DNA of 64,000 nucleotides from Morganella psychrotolerans (GTDB lineage Bacteria; Pseudomonadota; Gammaproteobacteria; Enterobacterales; Enterobacteriaceae): NCBI RefSeq assembly GCF_001676155.1, contig NZ_LZEW01000030.1, positions 124,001 to 188,000 of the forward strand, read 5' to 3'. Shown piece by piece: positions 1 to 10,327 of this stretch (position 1 is its first letter; each line of letters starts with the position of its first letter). The notes under the pieces were generated by a model. It saw only the letters and a program-made list of their open reading frames with translations, ran no database searches and was not told where the DNA came from. The position numbers and the translations under genes were made by a program.

Positions 1-372
<372 letters not shown>

Positions 373-373
373 A

Positions 374-1261
374 ATGGCTGAGATGGATATTCAACAACCA
401 AAAGTAGATCTGAAAGCGCGTGAAAAACGCCAGCACTGGCGGCGTCAGAAGAACCGGGTTGCCTTGTTCCTGTCTGTATCCACCATGGCGTTCGGGCTGT
501 TCTGGTTAATCTGGATCCTGTTCTCCACAGTGACAAAAGGCATGGACGGTATGTCTCTTGCGCTGTTCACTGAAATGACACCGCCGCCGAATACAGAAGG
601 CGGTGGTCTGGCAAACGCCATTGTCGGGAGTGGATTACTGATCCTGTGGGCGACCGTGATTGGTACGCCGCTGGGTATTCTGGCGGGGATTTATCTGGCG
701 GAGTACGGCCGCCGTTCCTGGCTGGCGGAAACCACCCGGTTTATTAATGATATTTTATTATCTGCGCCATCCATTGTGGTCGGGCTGTTTGTTTACACCA
801 TTGTGGTGATGCAGATGCAGCACTTCTCCGGCTGGGCAGGTGTTATCGCGCTGGCACTGTTGCAAATCCCGATTGTTATCCGGACAACAGAAAATATGCT
901 GCGCCTTGTACCGGACAGCCTGCGTGAAGCGGCGTATGCCCTGGGTACACCAAAATGGAAAATGATTTCGGCAATCACCCTGAAAGCCTCTGTCTCCGGG
1001 ATTATCACCGGGGTGCTGCTGGCGATTGCCCGTATTGCCGGTGAAACCGCGCCGCTGCTCTTTACCTCCCTCTCCAACCAGTTCTGGAGTACGGATCTGA
1101 TGCAGCCGATTGCCAACCTGCCGGTGACCATCTTTAAATTTGCCATGAGCCCGTTTGCCGAGTGGCAGAGCCTCGCATGGGCGGGTGTTCTGCTGATAAC
1201 CTTGTGTGTACTGTTAATTAATATCGTGGCGCGTGTGCTGTTTGCTAAGAAAGCGCACTGA
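374..1261 (+). CDS. pstA: Phosphate ABC transporter permease PstA
   Basis: A 295-residue inner-membrane permease with about six membrane spans, partner of PstC. The segment [14 protein letters not shown] is the EAA loop that docks on the PstB ATPase. I chose the ATG at 374 because GAGGGGCG sits just upstream and the resulting length matches E. coli PstA (296 residues). An in-frame ATG at 359 would overlap pstC and has no ribosome site. The gene lies in the pstC-pstA-pstB-phoU operon, which in enterobacteria is under PhoB control; the PhoB box would be before pstS, outside the window. Confidence 0.96.
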   Translation: MAEMDIQQPKVDLKAREKRQHWRRQKNRVALFLSVSTMAFGLFWLIWILFSTVTKGMDGMSLALFTEMTPPPNTEGGGLANAIVGSGLLILWATVIGTPLGILAGIYLAEYGRRSWLAETTRFINDILLSAPSIVVGLFVYTIVVMQMQHFSGWAGVIALALLQIPIVIRTTENMLRLVPDSLREAAYALGTPKWKMISAITLKASVSGIITGVLLAIARIAGETAPLLFTSLSNQFWSTDLMQPIANLPVTIFKFAMSPFAEWQSLAWAGVLLITLCVLLINIVARVLFAKKAH

Positions 1262-1283
1262 TTGAATGATGACGGAATAATGA

Positions 1284-2069
<786 letters not shown>

Positions 2070-2082
2070 TGCGGAGACAATC

Positions 2083-2865
2083 ATGGAAAATCTGAATCAC
2101 AATAAACATATTTCCGGGCAGTTTAATGCCGAATTAGAACACATCCGCACTGAAATGATGACCATGGGCGGGCTGGTGGAAGAGCAGCTCAGCAAAGCGA
2201 TTACAGCGATGCACCATCAGGACGAAGATCTGGCGCGGGAAGTGATCGCCGGTGACAAAGAAGTCAATATGATGGAAGTTGCCATCGATGAGGCCTGTGT
2301 CCGCATCATTGCCAAGCGCCAGCCGACTGCCAGTGATCTGCGCCTGATTATGGCGATTTCCAAGACTATTGCGGAGCTGGAGCGTATTGGTGATGTCGGT
2401 GATAAAATCGCCAAAACCGCACTGGAAAAATTTTCACAGCAGCATCAGCCGTTGCTGGTCAGCCTGGAATCACTCGGACGCCATGCCATTCAGATGCTGC
2501 ATGATGTGCTTGATGCGTTTGCCCGCATGGATATCCAGGAAGCCATCCGTATCTACCGGGAAGACGAGAAAATTGACCAGGAATATGAAGGTATTGTCCG
2601 CCAGCTTATGACATACATGATGGAAGATCCGCGCACTATCCCGAGTGTGCTGACCGCACTGTTCTGTGCGCGTTCTATCGAGCGTATCGGCGACCGTTGT
2701 CAGAATATCTGCGAATTTATCTTCTATTATGTGAAGGGACAGGATTTCCGTCACGTCAAAGGGGATGATGTGGAGCGTATTTTGCTGGGCGAGCATGTGA
2801 TTGAAGTGGCTGCGAACAGTAATGGTAGTAATGGTGATATTGGTAATAAAGACGAATCAAAATAA
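2083..2865 (+). CDS. phoU: Phosphate signalling regulator PhoU
   Basis: A 260-residue helical-bundle protein that links Pst transporter activity to PhoR and represses the Pho regulon when phosphate is plentiful. The duplicated PhoU repeat is visible as two E/D-rich helices, [11 protein letters not shown] and [12 protein letters not shown]. The ATG at 2083 gives the family N-terminus ([14 protein letters not shown]); the upstream in-frame ATG at 1987 lies inside pstB and is rejected. The C-terminal tail is about 18 residues longer than in E. coli (241 residues) and rich in Asn, Gly and Ser. A strong terminator follows. Confidence 0.96.
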   Translation: MENLNHNKHISGQFNAELEHIRTEMMTMGGLVEEQLSKAITAMHHQDEDLAREVIAGDKEVNMMEVAIDEACVRIIAKRQPTASDLRLIMAISKTIAELERIGDVGDKIAKTALEKFSQQHQPLLVSLESLGRHAIQMLHDVLDAFARMDIQEAIRIYREDEKIDQEYEGIVRQLMTYMMEDPRTIPSVLTALFCARSIERIGDRCQNICEFIFYYVKGQDFRHVKGDDVERILLGEHVIEVAANSNGSNGDIGNKDESK

Positions 2866-2890
2866 ATTACTGCGTTTCCATCTGAATAAC

Positions 2891-2930
2891 AAAACCGCCG
2901 GTCAGTGAATATGACCGGCGGTTTTATTTT
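2891..2930 (+). terminator. Rho-independent terminator of pst-phoU
   Basis: A perfect 14-base stem (AAAACCGCCGGTCA paired with TGACCGGCGGTTTT) with a 7-base loop, ending in a T-rich run, 26 bases after the phoU stop. Confidence 0.93.
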
Positions 2931-3166
2931 GTCCGGCATCATGTGGTGAATTATTCATCCACAAGAGAGAATAACTATTAAGACGTTATATGCCTTTTGG
3001 TTATAAGTCTTGTATTTGTTGCGGAAATTATATGGTTCATCCCCCGTTAGAACAATTAGTTATAGAATTATTCTTTCTTAGTATTTCAGGAACTAAGCAG
3101 GAGTTGATAGCGTGAGAGTGTGATTTACACTAATTGACGTTATCTCAGACTGATTCAGGGGTGTGT

Positions 3167-4000
3167 ATGAAACCGACCAATTTTGTTCCGGCACTGCTTG
3201 CCGGTTTAGCATTAGTAAGTGGTGCCGCGCAGGCTGACAAGCTTGATGACATTCAGAAAGCCGGTGTTATCCGCATTTCGGTTTTTGACAGCAACCCGCC
3301 ATTCGGATTTATTGATCCGCAGACTAAAAAACTTGCCGGTTATGATGTGGATATCGCACAGGCGGTAGCAGATGACTTAGGTGTGAAACTCGAACTTCGC
3401 CCGACTAACCCGGCAAACCGCATTCCGCTGCTGGTGTCCGGCAAAGTGGATTTAATCGGTGCTAACTTTACTATCACCGATGAGCGCGCCAAACAGGTGG
3501 ATTTCTCTATTCCTGATTTCCAGACCGGACAAAAATTTATTGCCCGCAAAGGTGTGCTGAAAACGCCTGATGATGTAGCAAAACTGCGTATCGGTGCGGA
3601 TAAAGGCACGGTTCAGGAAGTGACTCTGCGGGAGAAATTCCCGGGCACAAAAGTCATCTCTTATGATGATACGCCGCTGGCATTTGCAGCACTGCGTAAT
3701 GGTAACGTAGATGCTATCACGCAGGATGATGCCAAACTGGTCGGGTTGCTGGGCAACCTGCCGGACGCGGTTAAAGCAGAGTTTGAACTCTCTCCGTTCA
3801 GCCTGACCCGTGAATACCAGGCGCTGGCAGCACCAAAAGGGGAAGCCCGTCTGGTGGAAGCCGTGAACAAAACACTGACAAAACTGGAAAGTGACGGCAA
3901 ATCACAGCAGATTTATAACCAGTGGTTTGGTCCCGGCACCAAAGCAGAACAGCCACGCGGTGACTTTAAATTTGGTCCGCTGGAAAACCAGCAAAAATAA
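3167..4000 (+). CDS. Amino-acid ABC transporter substrate-binding protein (family 3)
   Basis: A 277-residue periplasmic binding protein. The N-terminal signal peptide (about 23 residues, ending SGAAQA) is followed by a family-3 solute-binding domain with the typical start IRISVFDSNPPFGFID and the motif GANFTITDERAKQVDFS. The ligand is probably a polar amino acid but cannot be fixed from sequence. ATG 3167 is preferred because it starts the signal peptide; the in-frame start at 3134 adds a polar tail. A possible promoter is TTGATA (3104) with TACACT (3126). Two permeases follow, but no ATPase. I do not recognise an E. coli orthologue. Confidence 0.86.
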   Translation: MKPTNFVPALLAGLALVSGAAQADKLDDIQKAGVIRISVFDSNPPFGFIDPQTKKLAGYDVDIAQAVADDLGVKLELRPTNPANRIPLLVSGKVDLIGANFTITDERAKQVDFSIPDFQTGQKFIARKGVLKTPDDVAKLRIGADKGTVQEVTLREKFPGTKVISYDDTPLAFAALRNGNVDAITQDDAKLVGLLGNLPDAVKAEFELSPFSLTREYQALAAPKGEARLVEAVNKTLTKLESDGKSQQIYNQWFGPGTKAEQPRGDFKFGPLENQQK

Positions 4001-4018
4001 GAGTGTAGTTGCATATAA

Positions 4019-4046
4019 TGAAGCCTCACCCCGGTGAGGCTTCAGG
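4019..4046 (+). terminator. Intra-operon stem-loop between binding protein and permeases
   Basis: AAGCCTCACC and GGTGAGGCTT form a 10-base stem; a T6 run follows seven bases later. Such hairpins usually let the binding protein be made in excess over the membrane subunits, by partial termination or protection of the upstream mRNA. Confidence 0.75.
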
Positions 4047-4090
4047 CGTTTTTTGTAACCTGCACCACAGAATGATGATGGGGATATCGG

Positions 4091-4828
4091 ATGTTTGAGC
4101 AATTTATAAGTACGCACTTACTTGCTCCGGAATACCTGGGCTGGCTTGGGCAAGGGTTTGTAATCACACTCCTTATCTCATTCTGGACGATTCTGGCAGC
4201 CACATTACTGGGCTTTTTGCTGGTGGCAGGGCGGGACAGTCCGATGTTTCTGATCCGTTGGTTAGTCAGTGCTTACACCAGTGTGTTCCGTAATACGCCG
4301 CTGCTGGTTCAGCTCTTTTTCTGGTATTTCGCCTCCGGCGAAATTTTACCGCAGGTGCTGAGAATCTGGCTGAATACCCCTCACGAAATTGAATTTTCCG
4401 GATTGACGCTTGCGTGGCCATCCTTTGAATTTATCGCCGGCTGGTTCGGGCTGACCCTCTATTCTGCTCCCTTTATTGCGGAAGAACTGCGGGCGGGGAT
4501 CGCGGGCACCGGACGTCAGCAAAAATCAGCCGCACTCGCACTGGGGCTGACGCCATGGCAGTCGATGCGTTATGTGATATTGCCGCAGGCGGTAAAAATT
4601 GCCATGCCGCCACTGCTCGGGCAATACATGAATGTGGTGAAAAACTCATCACTGACGATGGCGATTGGTGTGGCGGAGCTGTCATATGCATCGCGTCAGG
4701 TGGAAAGCCAGACTTTACAAACCTTTGAAGCCTTCGGGGTGGCGACCGTGTTGTATATCTTCACTATTGCACTGATGGAAGCCTTCGGGCAGTGGCGGAC
4801 ACAACGGGCAATTGCTCAGGAGCATTAA
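4091..4828 (+). CDS. Amino-acid ABC transporter permease (HisMQ type)
   Basis: A 245-residue inner-membrane permease of the polar amino-acid uptake family. It has about five hydrophobic spans. The family motif RNTPLLVQLFFWYF lies near residue 75 and the EAA-type ATPase-docking loop (SAALALGLTPWQSMRYVILPQA) around residue 150. Its stop overlaps the ribosome site of the next permease, so the two should be made together as a heterodimeric channel for the upstream binding protein. No ABC ATPase gene lies beside it. Confidence 0.87.
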   Translation: MFEQFISTHLLAPEYLGWLGQGFVITLLISFWTILAATLLGFLLVAGRDSPMFLIRWLVSAYTSVFRNTPLLVQLFFWYFASGEILPQVLRIWLNTPHEIEFSGLTLAWPSFEFIAGWFGLTLYSAPFIAEELRAGIAGTGRQQKSAALALGLTPWQSMRYVILPQAVKIAMPPLLGQYMNVVKNSSLTMAIGVAELSYASRQVESQTLQTFEAFGVATVLYIFTIALMEAFGQWRTQRAIAQEH

Positions 4829-4829
4829 G

Positions 4830-5612
4830 ATGGACTTCACGGTTATTCAGGAAAACTGGGAATATCTGCTGTTCGGCACATTCCCTGATGGTCCGCTGGA
4901 AGGCGCGGCACTGACACTGGTGATCAGCTTGATCGCAGGCGCTATTTCGGTGGTATTCGGGATCATCGGTGGTGTGATGCTGGCGATGCTGCGGGGCTGG
5001 TGGGTAAACCTGTTTGCGGCATTTCTCGGGTTTTTCCGCGCTATTCCCGTCATTATGCTGATTTTTTGGGTCTATTTCCTGCTGCCGATAGCCTTTGGTG
5101 TGGATGTACCTGAAATCACCACGGTTGTGTGTGCGCTGGCACTGATCACCTCGGCGTATATTGCGCACGGCGTCAAAGCCGGCATTCTGGCTATCGGCAG
5201 AGGTCAGTGGCAGGCAGGGATGTCGCTCGGTCTGGGGCGCTGGGCAGTGTTGTGGCATATCGTCCTGCCGCAGGCACTGCGGATGATGATCCCATCCTTT
5301 ATTAATCAGTGGATTGCGCTGATTAAAGATACCTCGCTGGCGTATATTGTCGGCGTGGGGGAACTCTCTTTTCTTGCGACACAGGTCAATAACCGCAGCA
5401 TGGTCTATCCGCTGGAGATTTTCCTGTTTGTGGCATTTATCTATTTTGTGATGTGCTTTGGTCTGGAGTTAAGCGCTAATGCGCTGATGCGACGCTGGTC
5501 ATTACAGCGGCAGCCGCAGCAATCCTGGTTCTCGCGTCTGACAGGGTATCGCAGGTTGAAAACGGCGGTTTTGCCGGAGAAACAATCTCACTCCGTTACC
5601 TGTTTGCCTTAA
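4830..5612 (+). CDS. Amino-acid ABC transporter permease (second subunit)
   Basis: A 260-residue permease, partner of the gene just upstream. It has the same architecture, with RAIPVIMLIFWVYF as the family motif and AGMSLGLGRWAVLWHIVLPQA as the ATPase-docking loop. I placed the start at ATG 4830, which has AGGAG seven bases upstream inside the previous gene; a TTG at 4812 is in frame but has no such site. The last 30 residues are basic and not membrane-like. The unit closes with a terminator and then an ERIC element, confirming that no ATPase follows. Confidence 0.86.
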   Translation: MDFTVIQENWEYLLFGTFPDGPLEGAALTLVISLIAGAISVVFGIIGGVMLAMLRGWWVNLFAAFLGFFRAIPVIMLIFWVYFLLPIAFGVDVPEITTVVCALALITSAYIAHGVKAGILAIGRGQWQAGMSLGLGRWAVLWHIVLPQALRMMIPSFINQWIALIKDTSLAYIVGVGELSFLATQVNNRSMVYPLEIFLFVAFIYFVMCFGLELSANALMRRWSLQRQPQQSWFSRLTGYRRLKTAVLPEKQSHSVTCLP

Positions 5613-5626
5613 ATTTGATCAGCGAC

Positions 5627-5656
5627 AATCCCGGTCCGGATAAATGCCGGGATTTT
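5627..5656 (+). terminator. Terminator after the amino-acid transporter genes
   Basis: AATCCCGG pairs with CCGGGATT around a 12-base loop and runs into TTTTC, 15 bases after the permease stop. Confidence 0.75.
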
Positions 5657-5665
5657 CTTCCTCTA

Positions 5666-5789
5666 TATACCCAACGTCATTCAAGATGCAGGCAGGCGAC
5701 AAGGGAAGACAGACGGGGAGCATACATTAGTATGTGACCCGGCTGGCTGCCCGTAGTCAACGAACCTGCGGTTTGAATGAATAAGGGTA
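5666..5789. repeat. ERIC-like element, subfamily A, copy 1
   Basis: A 124-base imperfect palindrome starting TATACCCAACGTCATTC and ending GAATGAATAAGGGTA. The same sequence recurs, in one orientation or the other, at 8919, 25498, 36202 and 62752. Ends, length and intergenic position match the ERIC family of enterobacteria. Here the right end is slightly shortened and abuts the PurR box of adeP. Confidence 0.9.
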
Positions 5790-5791
5790 GA

Positions 5792-5807
5792 ACGCAAACG
5801 TTTCCTT
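5792..5807 (+). promoter_or_regulatory. PurR operator of adeP
   Basis: ACGCAAACGTTTCCTT matches the 16-base PurR consensus (core GCAAACGTTT intact). It lies 60 bases before the adeP start. The E. coli orthologue (yieG) is a known PurR target, so adenine uptake should be repressed when hypoxanthine or guanine is present. Confidence 0.85.
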
Positions 5808-5866
5808 TTTTTAAAACGATGAGGTAGAATAAGCCGAAAAAAATAAATTTCCGGGACTCCTTACTC

Positions 5867-7204
5867 ATGACTACTCCGACCTCCGGCACTGATCCTCATC
5901 AGAGCCTGCTCCAGCGCGTGTTTAAATTACAGGAACACGGCACAACTGTCCGCACTGAAATCATTGCCGGGCTGACCACATTCCTCACCATGGTGTATAT
6001 CATCTTCGTTAACCCGCAAATTCTCTCTTTTGCCGGGATGGATATCAAAGCCGTATTTGTCACCACCTGTCTGATCGCTGCTATCGGCAGTATCGGCATG
6101 GGATTATTTGCTAATCTGCCGGTTGCTGTCGCACCTGCGATGGGGCTGAATGCCTTTTTCGCCTTTGTGGTGGTCGGCGCGATGCATTATTCATGGGAAG
6201 TGGCGATGGGTGCCATTTTCTGGGGCGCGGTCGGGTTATTTATCCTGACGTTACTGCGTATCCGTTACTGGCTGATTGCCCATATCCCGCTGAGTCTGCG
6301 CGTGGGGATCACCAGCGGTATCGGGCTGTTTATTGCCATGATGGGGCTGAAAAACGCCGGTATTATTGTGGCGAATCCGGACACACTGGTCGCCGTCGGT
6401 AATTTCACCTCGCACAGTGTTCTGCTGGGGTCGCTGGGCTTCTTTATTATCGCCATTCTGGCGGCACGTAATATCCATGCCGCAGTATTAGTGTCGATTG
6501 TGGTGACAACCGTTGCCGGGCTTCTCCTCGGTGATGTCACGTACCAGGGTGTGTTTGATATGCCGCCGAGCATGATGACGGTTGTCGGCCATGTCGATAT
6601 TATGGGTGCGCTGGATTTATCCCTCGCCGGTATTATTTTTTCCTTCATGCTGGTAAACCTGTTTGACTCCTCCGGCACACTGATTGGTGTGACAGACAAA
6701 GCCGGGCTGTCTGATGAAAGAGGGCGCTTCCCGAATATGAAAAAAGCGCTCTATGTTGACAGTATCAGCTCAGTGGCAGGCTCTGCGATGGGGACATCAT
6801 CCGTCACTGCATTTATCGAAAGTACCTCTGGGGTTTCTGTCGGCGGGCGTACCGGGCTTACTGCGATTGTGGTTGGCTTGTTGTTCCTGGCGGCTATCTT
6901 TGTTTCGCCGCTGGCCGCCATGGTGCCGGGTTATGCAACTGCCGGGGCGCTTATTTATGTCGGCGTGTTAATGACATCGAGCCTGGTGCGCGTGAACTGG
7001 AACGACCTGACAGAATCTGTGCCGGCATTTGTGACCGCTGTGATGATGCCGTTCAGTTTTTCTATCACAGAAGGGATTGCATTAGGTTTTATCGCCTACT
7101 GCGCGATGAAACTGGGCTCCGGGCGCTGGCGTGAACTGAACCTGTGCGTGATTATTGTTTCGCTGATGTTTATTCTGAAGATGGTGTTTGTTGACGCTGC
7201 CTGA
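5867..7204 (+). CDS. adeP: Adenine permease AdeP (AzgA-type NCS2 transporter)
   Basis: A 445-residue proton-coupled purine permease with 12 or more hydrophobic spans. It is very close to E. coli AdeP (YieG/PurP) in length and sequence, including VAPAMGLNAFFAFVVV near residue 90 and FMLVNLFDSSGTLIG near residue 263. It imports adenine across the inner membrane. The gene is monocistronic: ERIC element and PurR box upstream, strong terminator downstream. With xanP elsewhere in the window, it forms a PurR-linked pair of purine importers. Confidence 0.93.
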   Translation: MTTPTSGTDPHQSLLQRVFKLQEHGTTVRTEIIAGLTTFLTMVYIIFVNPQILSFAGMDIKAVFVTTCLIAAIGSIGMGLFANLPVAVAPAMGLNAFFAFVVVGAMHYSWEVAMGAIFWGAVGLFILTLLRIRYWLIAHIPLSLRVGITSGIGLFIAMMGLKNAGIIVANPDTLVAVGNFTSHSVLLGSLGFFIIAILAARNIHAAVLVSIVVTTVAGLLLGDVTYQGVFDMPPSMMTVVGHVDIMGALDLSLAGIIFSFMLVNLFDSSGTLIGVTDKAGLSDERGRFPNMKKALYVDSISSVAGSAMGTSSVTAFIESTSGVSVGGRTGLTAIVVGLLFLAAIFVSPLAAMVPGYATAGALIYVGVLMTSSLVRVNWNDLTESVPAFVTAVMMPFSFSITEGIALGFIAYCAMKLGSGRWRELNLCVIIVSLMFILKMVFVDAA

Positions 7205-7240
7205 TACCGGCAACAATGTGACTTAAATACAGCGATATAA

Positions 7241-7273
7241 AAAAGCCGCGTGATGATAATTCACGCGGCTTTT
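7241..7273. terminator. Bidirectional terminator between adeP and the GT39 gene
   Basis: AAAAGCCGCGTGA pairs perfectly with TCACGCGGCTTTT around a 7-base loop. With A's on one side and T's on the other it can serve both convergent genes. Confidence 0.92.
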
Positions 7274-7305
7274 GTTTTCTGCGGCGGCTTGTTTATGGTA
7301 CCGGT

Positions 7306-8778
7306 TTATTGTCCCGGCGGAACAATTGCGAGGCAAACTACCCGCTCTTTTGCGCCTGCCTGTGGCTGATAAATAACCTGTCTGCGCTGCGTGATCATCA
7401 GATCAGGCCAGTCTTCCAGTGCATTGATAAAGGATTCATCCGCACAGGTATGACCGACTTTTCCGACCAGCAATGCGCCATCGCGGCGGATATCATCACG
7501 GGTAACATGCAGGTTATAGATGTTGGTGGCGCGGTAAATATGACCGTGTTCGTTGATCCACGGCTGGATAGTTTCCGGCTGATGTTTGCCGTAAAAGGTT
7601 ACCCATTCATGCAGGTATTCACCACCTGTATATTTCAGCGGATGACCTGTTTCTTTCTCCCACCAGCTTTCGGCTTCGGTAGTGAAGGTTTTCAGTCCGG
7701 TGTTTTTTTGTCCCGCGCCTTTGATATCAAAGCTCATTACCGCTGCATATCCCGTCAGAATAACAACGGCGAATATCATCAGGGCATTCATGATATTTTT
7801 CAGCGGGCGGGTTGGCGCCGTGGTAACTGAGCAGATCAGCGCCGGGATACTCAGCAGCACAAAGGGCTGTAACCACTCCGTGATCCGTCCGCCTTTATGA
7901 AAGGTAAACCAGACCCAGATAAAAATCAGAGGTGCCAGAATAGTGATATTGACCAGGCGCACAGCCTGATTTTTTGACCATCCGAAACCACCGCTTTTGA
8001 GTTTAATAATCCCCGCGATAATAATCAGCGGATAAAATATCATCACCAGCGACCCGGTCGTTTTCAGGGTAAATCCGGTTTCTATCTGTGAATCAACCCA
8101 TTTAAAGGCAGCGAAATCATTATTTATCAGCCACATGATGTTCGGGATAACCAGTGCTGCCCAGAGTACGATAGCGGCATAAAACCAGGGGGAACGGTAG
8201 CTTTCACGGACTTTCGGCACAAACAGGGAGAACAGGAACACCATACCGACCAGTGCCAGTGTGGAGTATTTTCCCATGGTTGCCAGCCCGGAGCACAGGG
8301 CAAACCCTATCCACCATACCGGATTATCATAAACGGCGCGGACAAAAAAGAAGAGCACCCACGGCCAGAATGTCACCAGGATATAGTTGTCGTTATATGG
8401 GATCACATCAAAATTAACTATCCCCGACAGGTTCAGTGACAGCAGTGCCAGCCATGCATAATCAAGACGCTGCGTGATACGGTACGTCAGATGCCAGACA
8501 CCTGCCATCCCGGCACCGATCCCCGTAAAATGAATAAAATACCAGTAAAAATCAGCAGGGATCTGATCCGGAAAGGCAATCACCGGATACATCATCATAC
8601 CGACCAGCCACGGATTTTTCGGCGACCCCCATTCACCGTTTTTTCCCCAGTTGAGCGCCTCGACGGCATCATAAGGGACGGTCGGATCTAAATACCAGCT
8701 GACCATAATCCAGAGTGCGGTATAACTCACTATCCAAAACCACAGGGGGCGGCGCGATGTTTGTTGTGAAAAATGCAT
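7306..8778 (-). CDS. GT39-family membrane glycosyltransferase, function unknown
   Basis: A 490-residue integral membrane protein with about ten hydrophobic spans and a C-terminal soluble domain of about 130 residues. The N-terminal part fits the PMT/ArnT-like glycosyltransferase superfamily: an acidic first loop (WYLDPTVPYDAVEALNWG, with PYDAVEA at the usual catalytic Asp position) and a DNYILVTFWPW segment. Such enzymes transfer sugars from polyprenyl-phosphate donors to lipids or proteins on the periplasmic side. I do not recognise an E. coli orthologue and no sugar-synthesis genes are nearby, so donor and acceptor are unknown. Confidence 0.72.
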   Translation of the reverse strand: MHFSQQTSRRPLWFWIVSYTALWIMVSWYLDPTVPYDAVEALNWGKNGEWGSPKNPWLVGMMMYPVIAFPDQIPADFYWYFIHFTGIGAGMAGVWHLTYRITQRLDYAWLALLSLNLSGIVNFDVIPYNDNYILVTFWPWVLFFFVRAVYDNPVWWIGFALCSGLATMGKYSTLALVGMVFLFSLFVPKVRESYRSPWFYAAIVLWAALVIPNIMWLINNDFAAFKWVDSQIETGFTLKTTGSLVMIFYPLIIIAGIIKLKSGGFGWSKNQAVRLVNITILAPLIFIWVWFTFHKGGRITEWLQPFVLLSIPALICSVTTAPTRPLKNIMNALMIFAVVILTGYAAVMSFDIKGAGQKNTGLKTFTTEAESWWEKETGHPLKYTGGEYLHEWVTFYGKHQPETIQPWINEHGHIYRATNIYNLHVTRDDIRRDGALLVGKVGHTCADESFINALEDWPDLMITQRRQVIYQPQAGAKERVVCLAIVPPGQ

Positions 8779-8918
8779 AATTCTATATCTTGTCTGAAAT
8801 AAGGGTGGTAACCCATCACACCGTTCCCGGCGAAATGATGGATCGTTTTGACGAAAATCAGGGTAAACTAGTCGTCAGCGAATAATTGTCATGGGCTCAG
8901 GTAAAAACGCACCATGAA

Positions 8919-9043
8919 TATACCCTTATTCATTCAAACTACAGGTTCGTTGGCCGCACTCAGCCAGCCGGGTCACATACTTATGTATGCTCCCCGCCTG
9001 TCTTCCCTTGCCGCCTGCCTGCATCTTGAATGACGTTGGGTAT
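8919..9043. repeat. ERIC-like element, subfamily A, copy 2
   Basis: A 125-base copy running TATACCCTTATTCATTC to GAATGACGTTGGGTAT, opposite in orientation to copy 1. It fills most of the gap between the divergent GT39 gene and yihI; the rest of that gap (8779-8918) shows nothing I can name. Confidence 0.9.
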
Positions 9044-9122
9044 CGTATCGTTTTGTACTGTTCATTCATTTTATGAATGCTAACACATATTAATTTGTTA
9101 TTTTTTTAAGCGAGTAAGATAT

Positions 9123-9628
9123 ATGGCCGCTATTCAGAAAAAAACCAGCCCGGTCACGGACAACGAAAAAAAAGCCGTGAAGAGCTCAACACGGAAGGCC
9201 GTGAACGTAAGCAGCAGAAAAAGCATCGCGGTAATCCATCCGGTGCCCGCCAGCAGGATAATACCCGCAAAGGTGGTCGTGGTACGGATAATGCCGTAGC
9301 TGATCCACGTATCGGCAGTAAAAAACCGGTTCCGCTTATCGTTGAAGCTAAAACGTCTGCCAAATCTGCTGTTAAAAAACCGGCTGAACCGGCAAAAATC
9401 AAATTATCGCCTCAGGATGAGCTGACAAAACTCGAGAACGACGAGCGCCTCGATGCGTTACTGTTACGTCTTGAGCAGGACGAAACCCTGAATGCAGATG
9501 AAAACGCCTATGTGGATACCATGCTGGAACGCATTGATACCCTGATGGCAGAGCTCGGTATTTCTCTTGATGAAGATGATGACGAAGAGAAAACCGATGA
9601 CATCATGCAGCTCCTGAAAGGACGCTGA
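9123..9628 (+). pseudogene. yihI: Der GTPase activator YihI, frameshifted near its start
   Basis: YihI stimulates the ribosome-assembly GTPase Der. From base 9176 one frame reads a clear YihI: REELNTEGRERKQQKKHRG, then DPRIGSKKPVPL and the acidic C-terminal domain (DERLDALLLRLEQDETL), ending at TGA 9628. That frame has no ATG, GTG or TTG downstream of its last upstream stop (TAA at 9107). The plausible ATG at 9123, after GCGAGTAAG, is one frame off. A single missing base between about 9138 and 9173 (candidates: the A7 run at 9138-9144, the GG at 9152, or the A8 run at 9166-9173) would join them into about 168 residues. hemN lies downstream, as in E. coli. Sequencing error or real lesion cannot be separated here. 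Confidence 0.82.
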
Positions 9629-9683
9629 TCCGTTATTGCGATTATTAGCATCGCGTAACGAATGCAATACAGTATTAGTTAAT

Positions 9684-9720
9684 AACCGGAACGGCAGATC
9701 TTTTTGCTGTTCCGGTTTTC
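9684..9720 (+). terminator. Terminator after yihI
   Basis: AACCGGAACGGCA pairs with TGCTGTTCCGGTT (one G-U pair) and is followed by TTC. Confidence 0.85.
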
Positions 9721-9907
9721 ATTTAAGCCTACGCGGGACCTGCATTGTTTGCCTTAATAGCGGATTAAGAGCTTCCGTGAGGGCGGTTATTTGCAATATA
9801 ACCCCTATTTTTATGTGACGTGAACAGCAGATATATTACTGAAAATAATAAATAATTTAGGTTAACAATATAGCATCATACTGATAATGCCTTTTCCGGA
9901 GGAATGA

Positions 9908-10186
9908 ATGAGTGGCTCTGAAAGTAAACCTGACGGGCACAGTCGCTTTATCCGCTATCTGGGCTGGATTGCCACGTTTACTGCATTTTGTATGTATGTC
10001 TCTTATATTCCTCAGATTATCGATAACCTTGACGGACACAAAACCTCGCCGTTACAGCCTCTGGCAGCTGCATTTAACTGCACCTTGTGGGTTATCTACG
10101 GTATAAAAGTGAAAGACCTGCCGGTGGCAATCGCTAATGCGCCGGGTGTGCTTTTTGGTTTGGTGGCAGCCCTCACTGCACTGTAA
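9908..10186 (+). CDS. SemiSWEET sugar transporter
   Basis: A 92-residue protein with three hydrophobic spans, the size of a bacterial SemiSWEET half-transporter. The PQ motif sits in CMYVSYIPQIIDNL (Pro35-Gln36) and the second signature is FNCTLWVIYGIKVKD. Such proteins dimerise and allow facilitated diffusion of small sugars across the inner membrane. GGAGG lies just before the overlapping ATG 9904 and ATG 9908; only the latter opens this frame. It sits alone between yihI and hemN, where E. coli has no such gene, and its substrate is unknown. Confidence 0.85.
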   Translation: MSGSESKPDGHSRFIRYLGWIATFTAFCMYVSYIPQIIDNLDGHKTSPLQPLAAAFNCTLWVIYGIKVKDLPVAIANAPGVLFGLVAALTAL

Positions 10187-10327
10187 TGGTGCAATGATAA
10201 TCAGGTGGCTTGTTGTGCTGTGATATGAATCAGCGGGCGGATCCGATAAACTGTGTGATTAAGTGAGTCCGTCACAGAGCGGAAAACACATTGATGTGAT
10301 TTTTTAAGGCGAAGCAAAGGGGAGAGC

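Noticed and set aside
8779-9122. Position where a CsrC small RNA might be expected (upstream of yihI in E. coli)
   Set aside because: No cluster of GGA stem-loops and no terminator seen; mostly occupied by an ERIC element.
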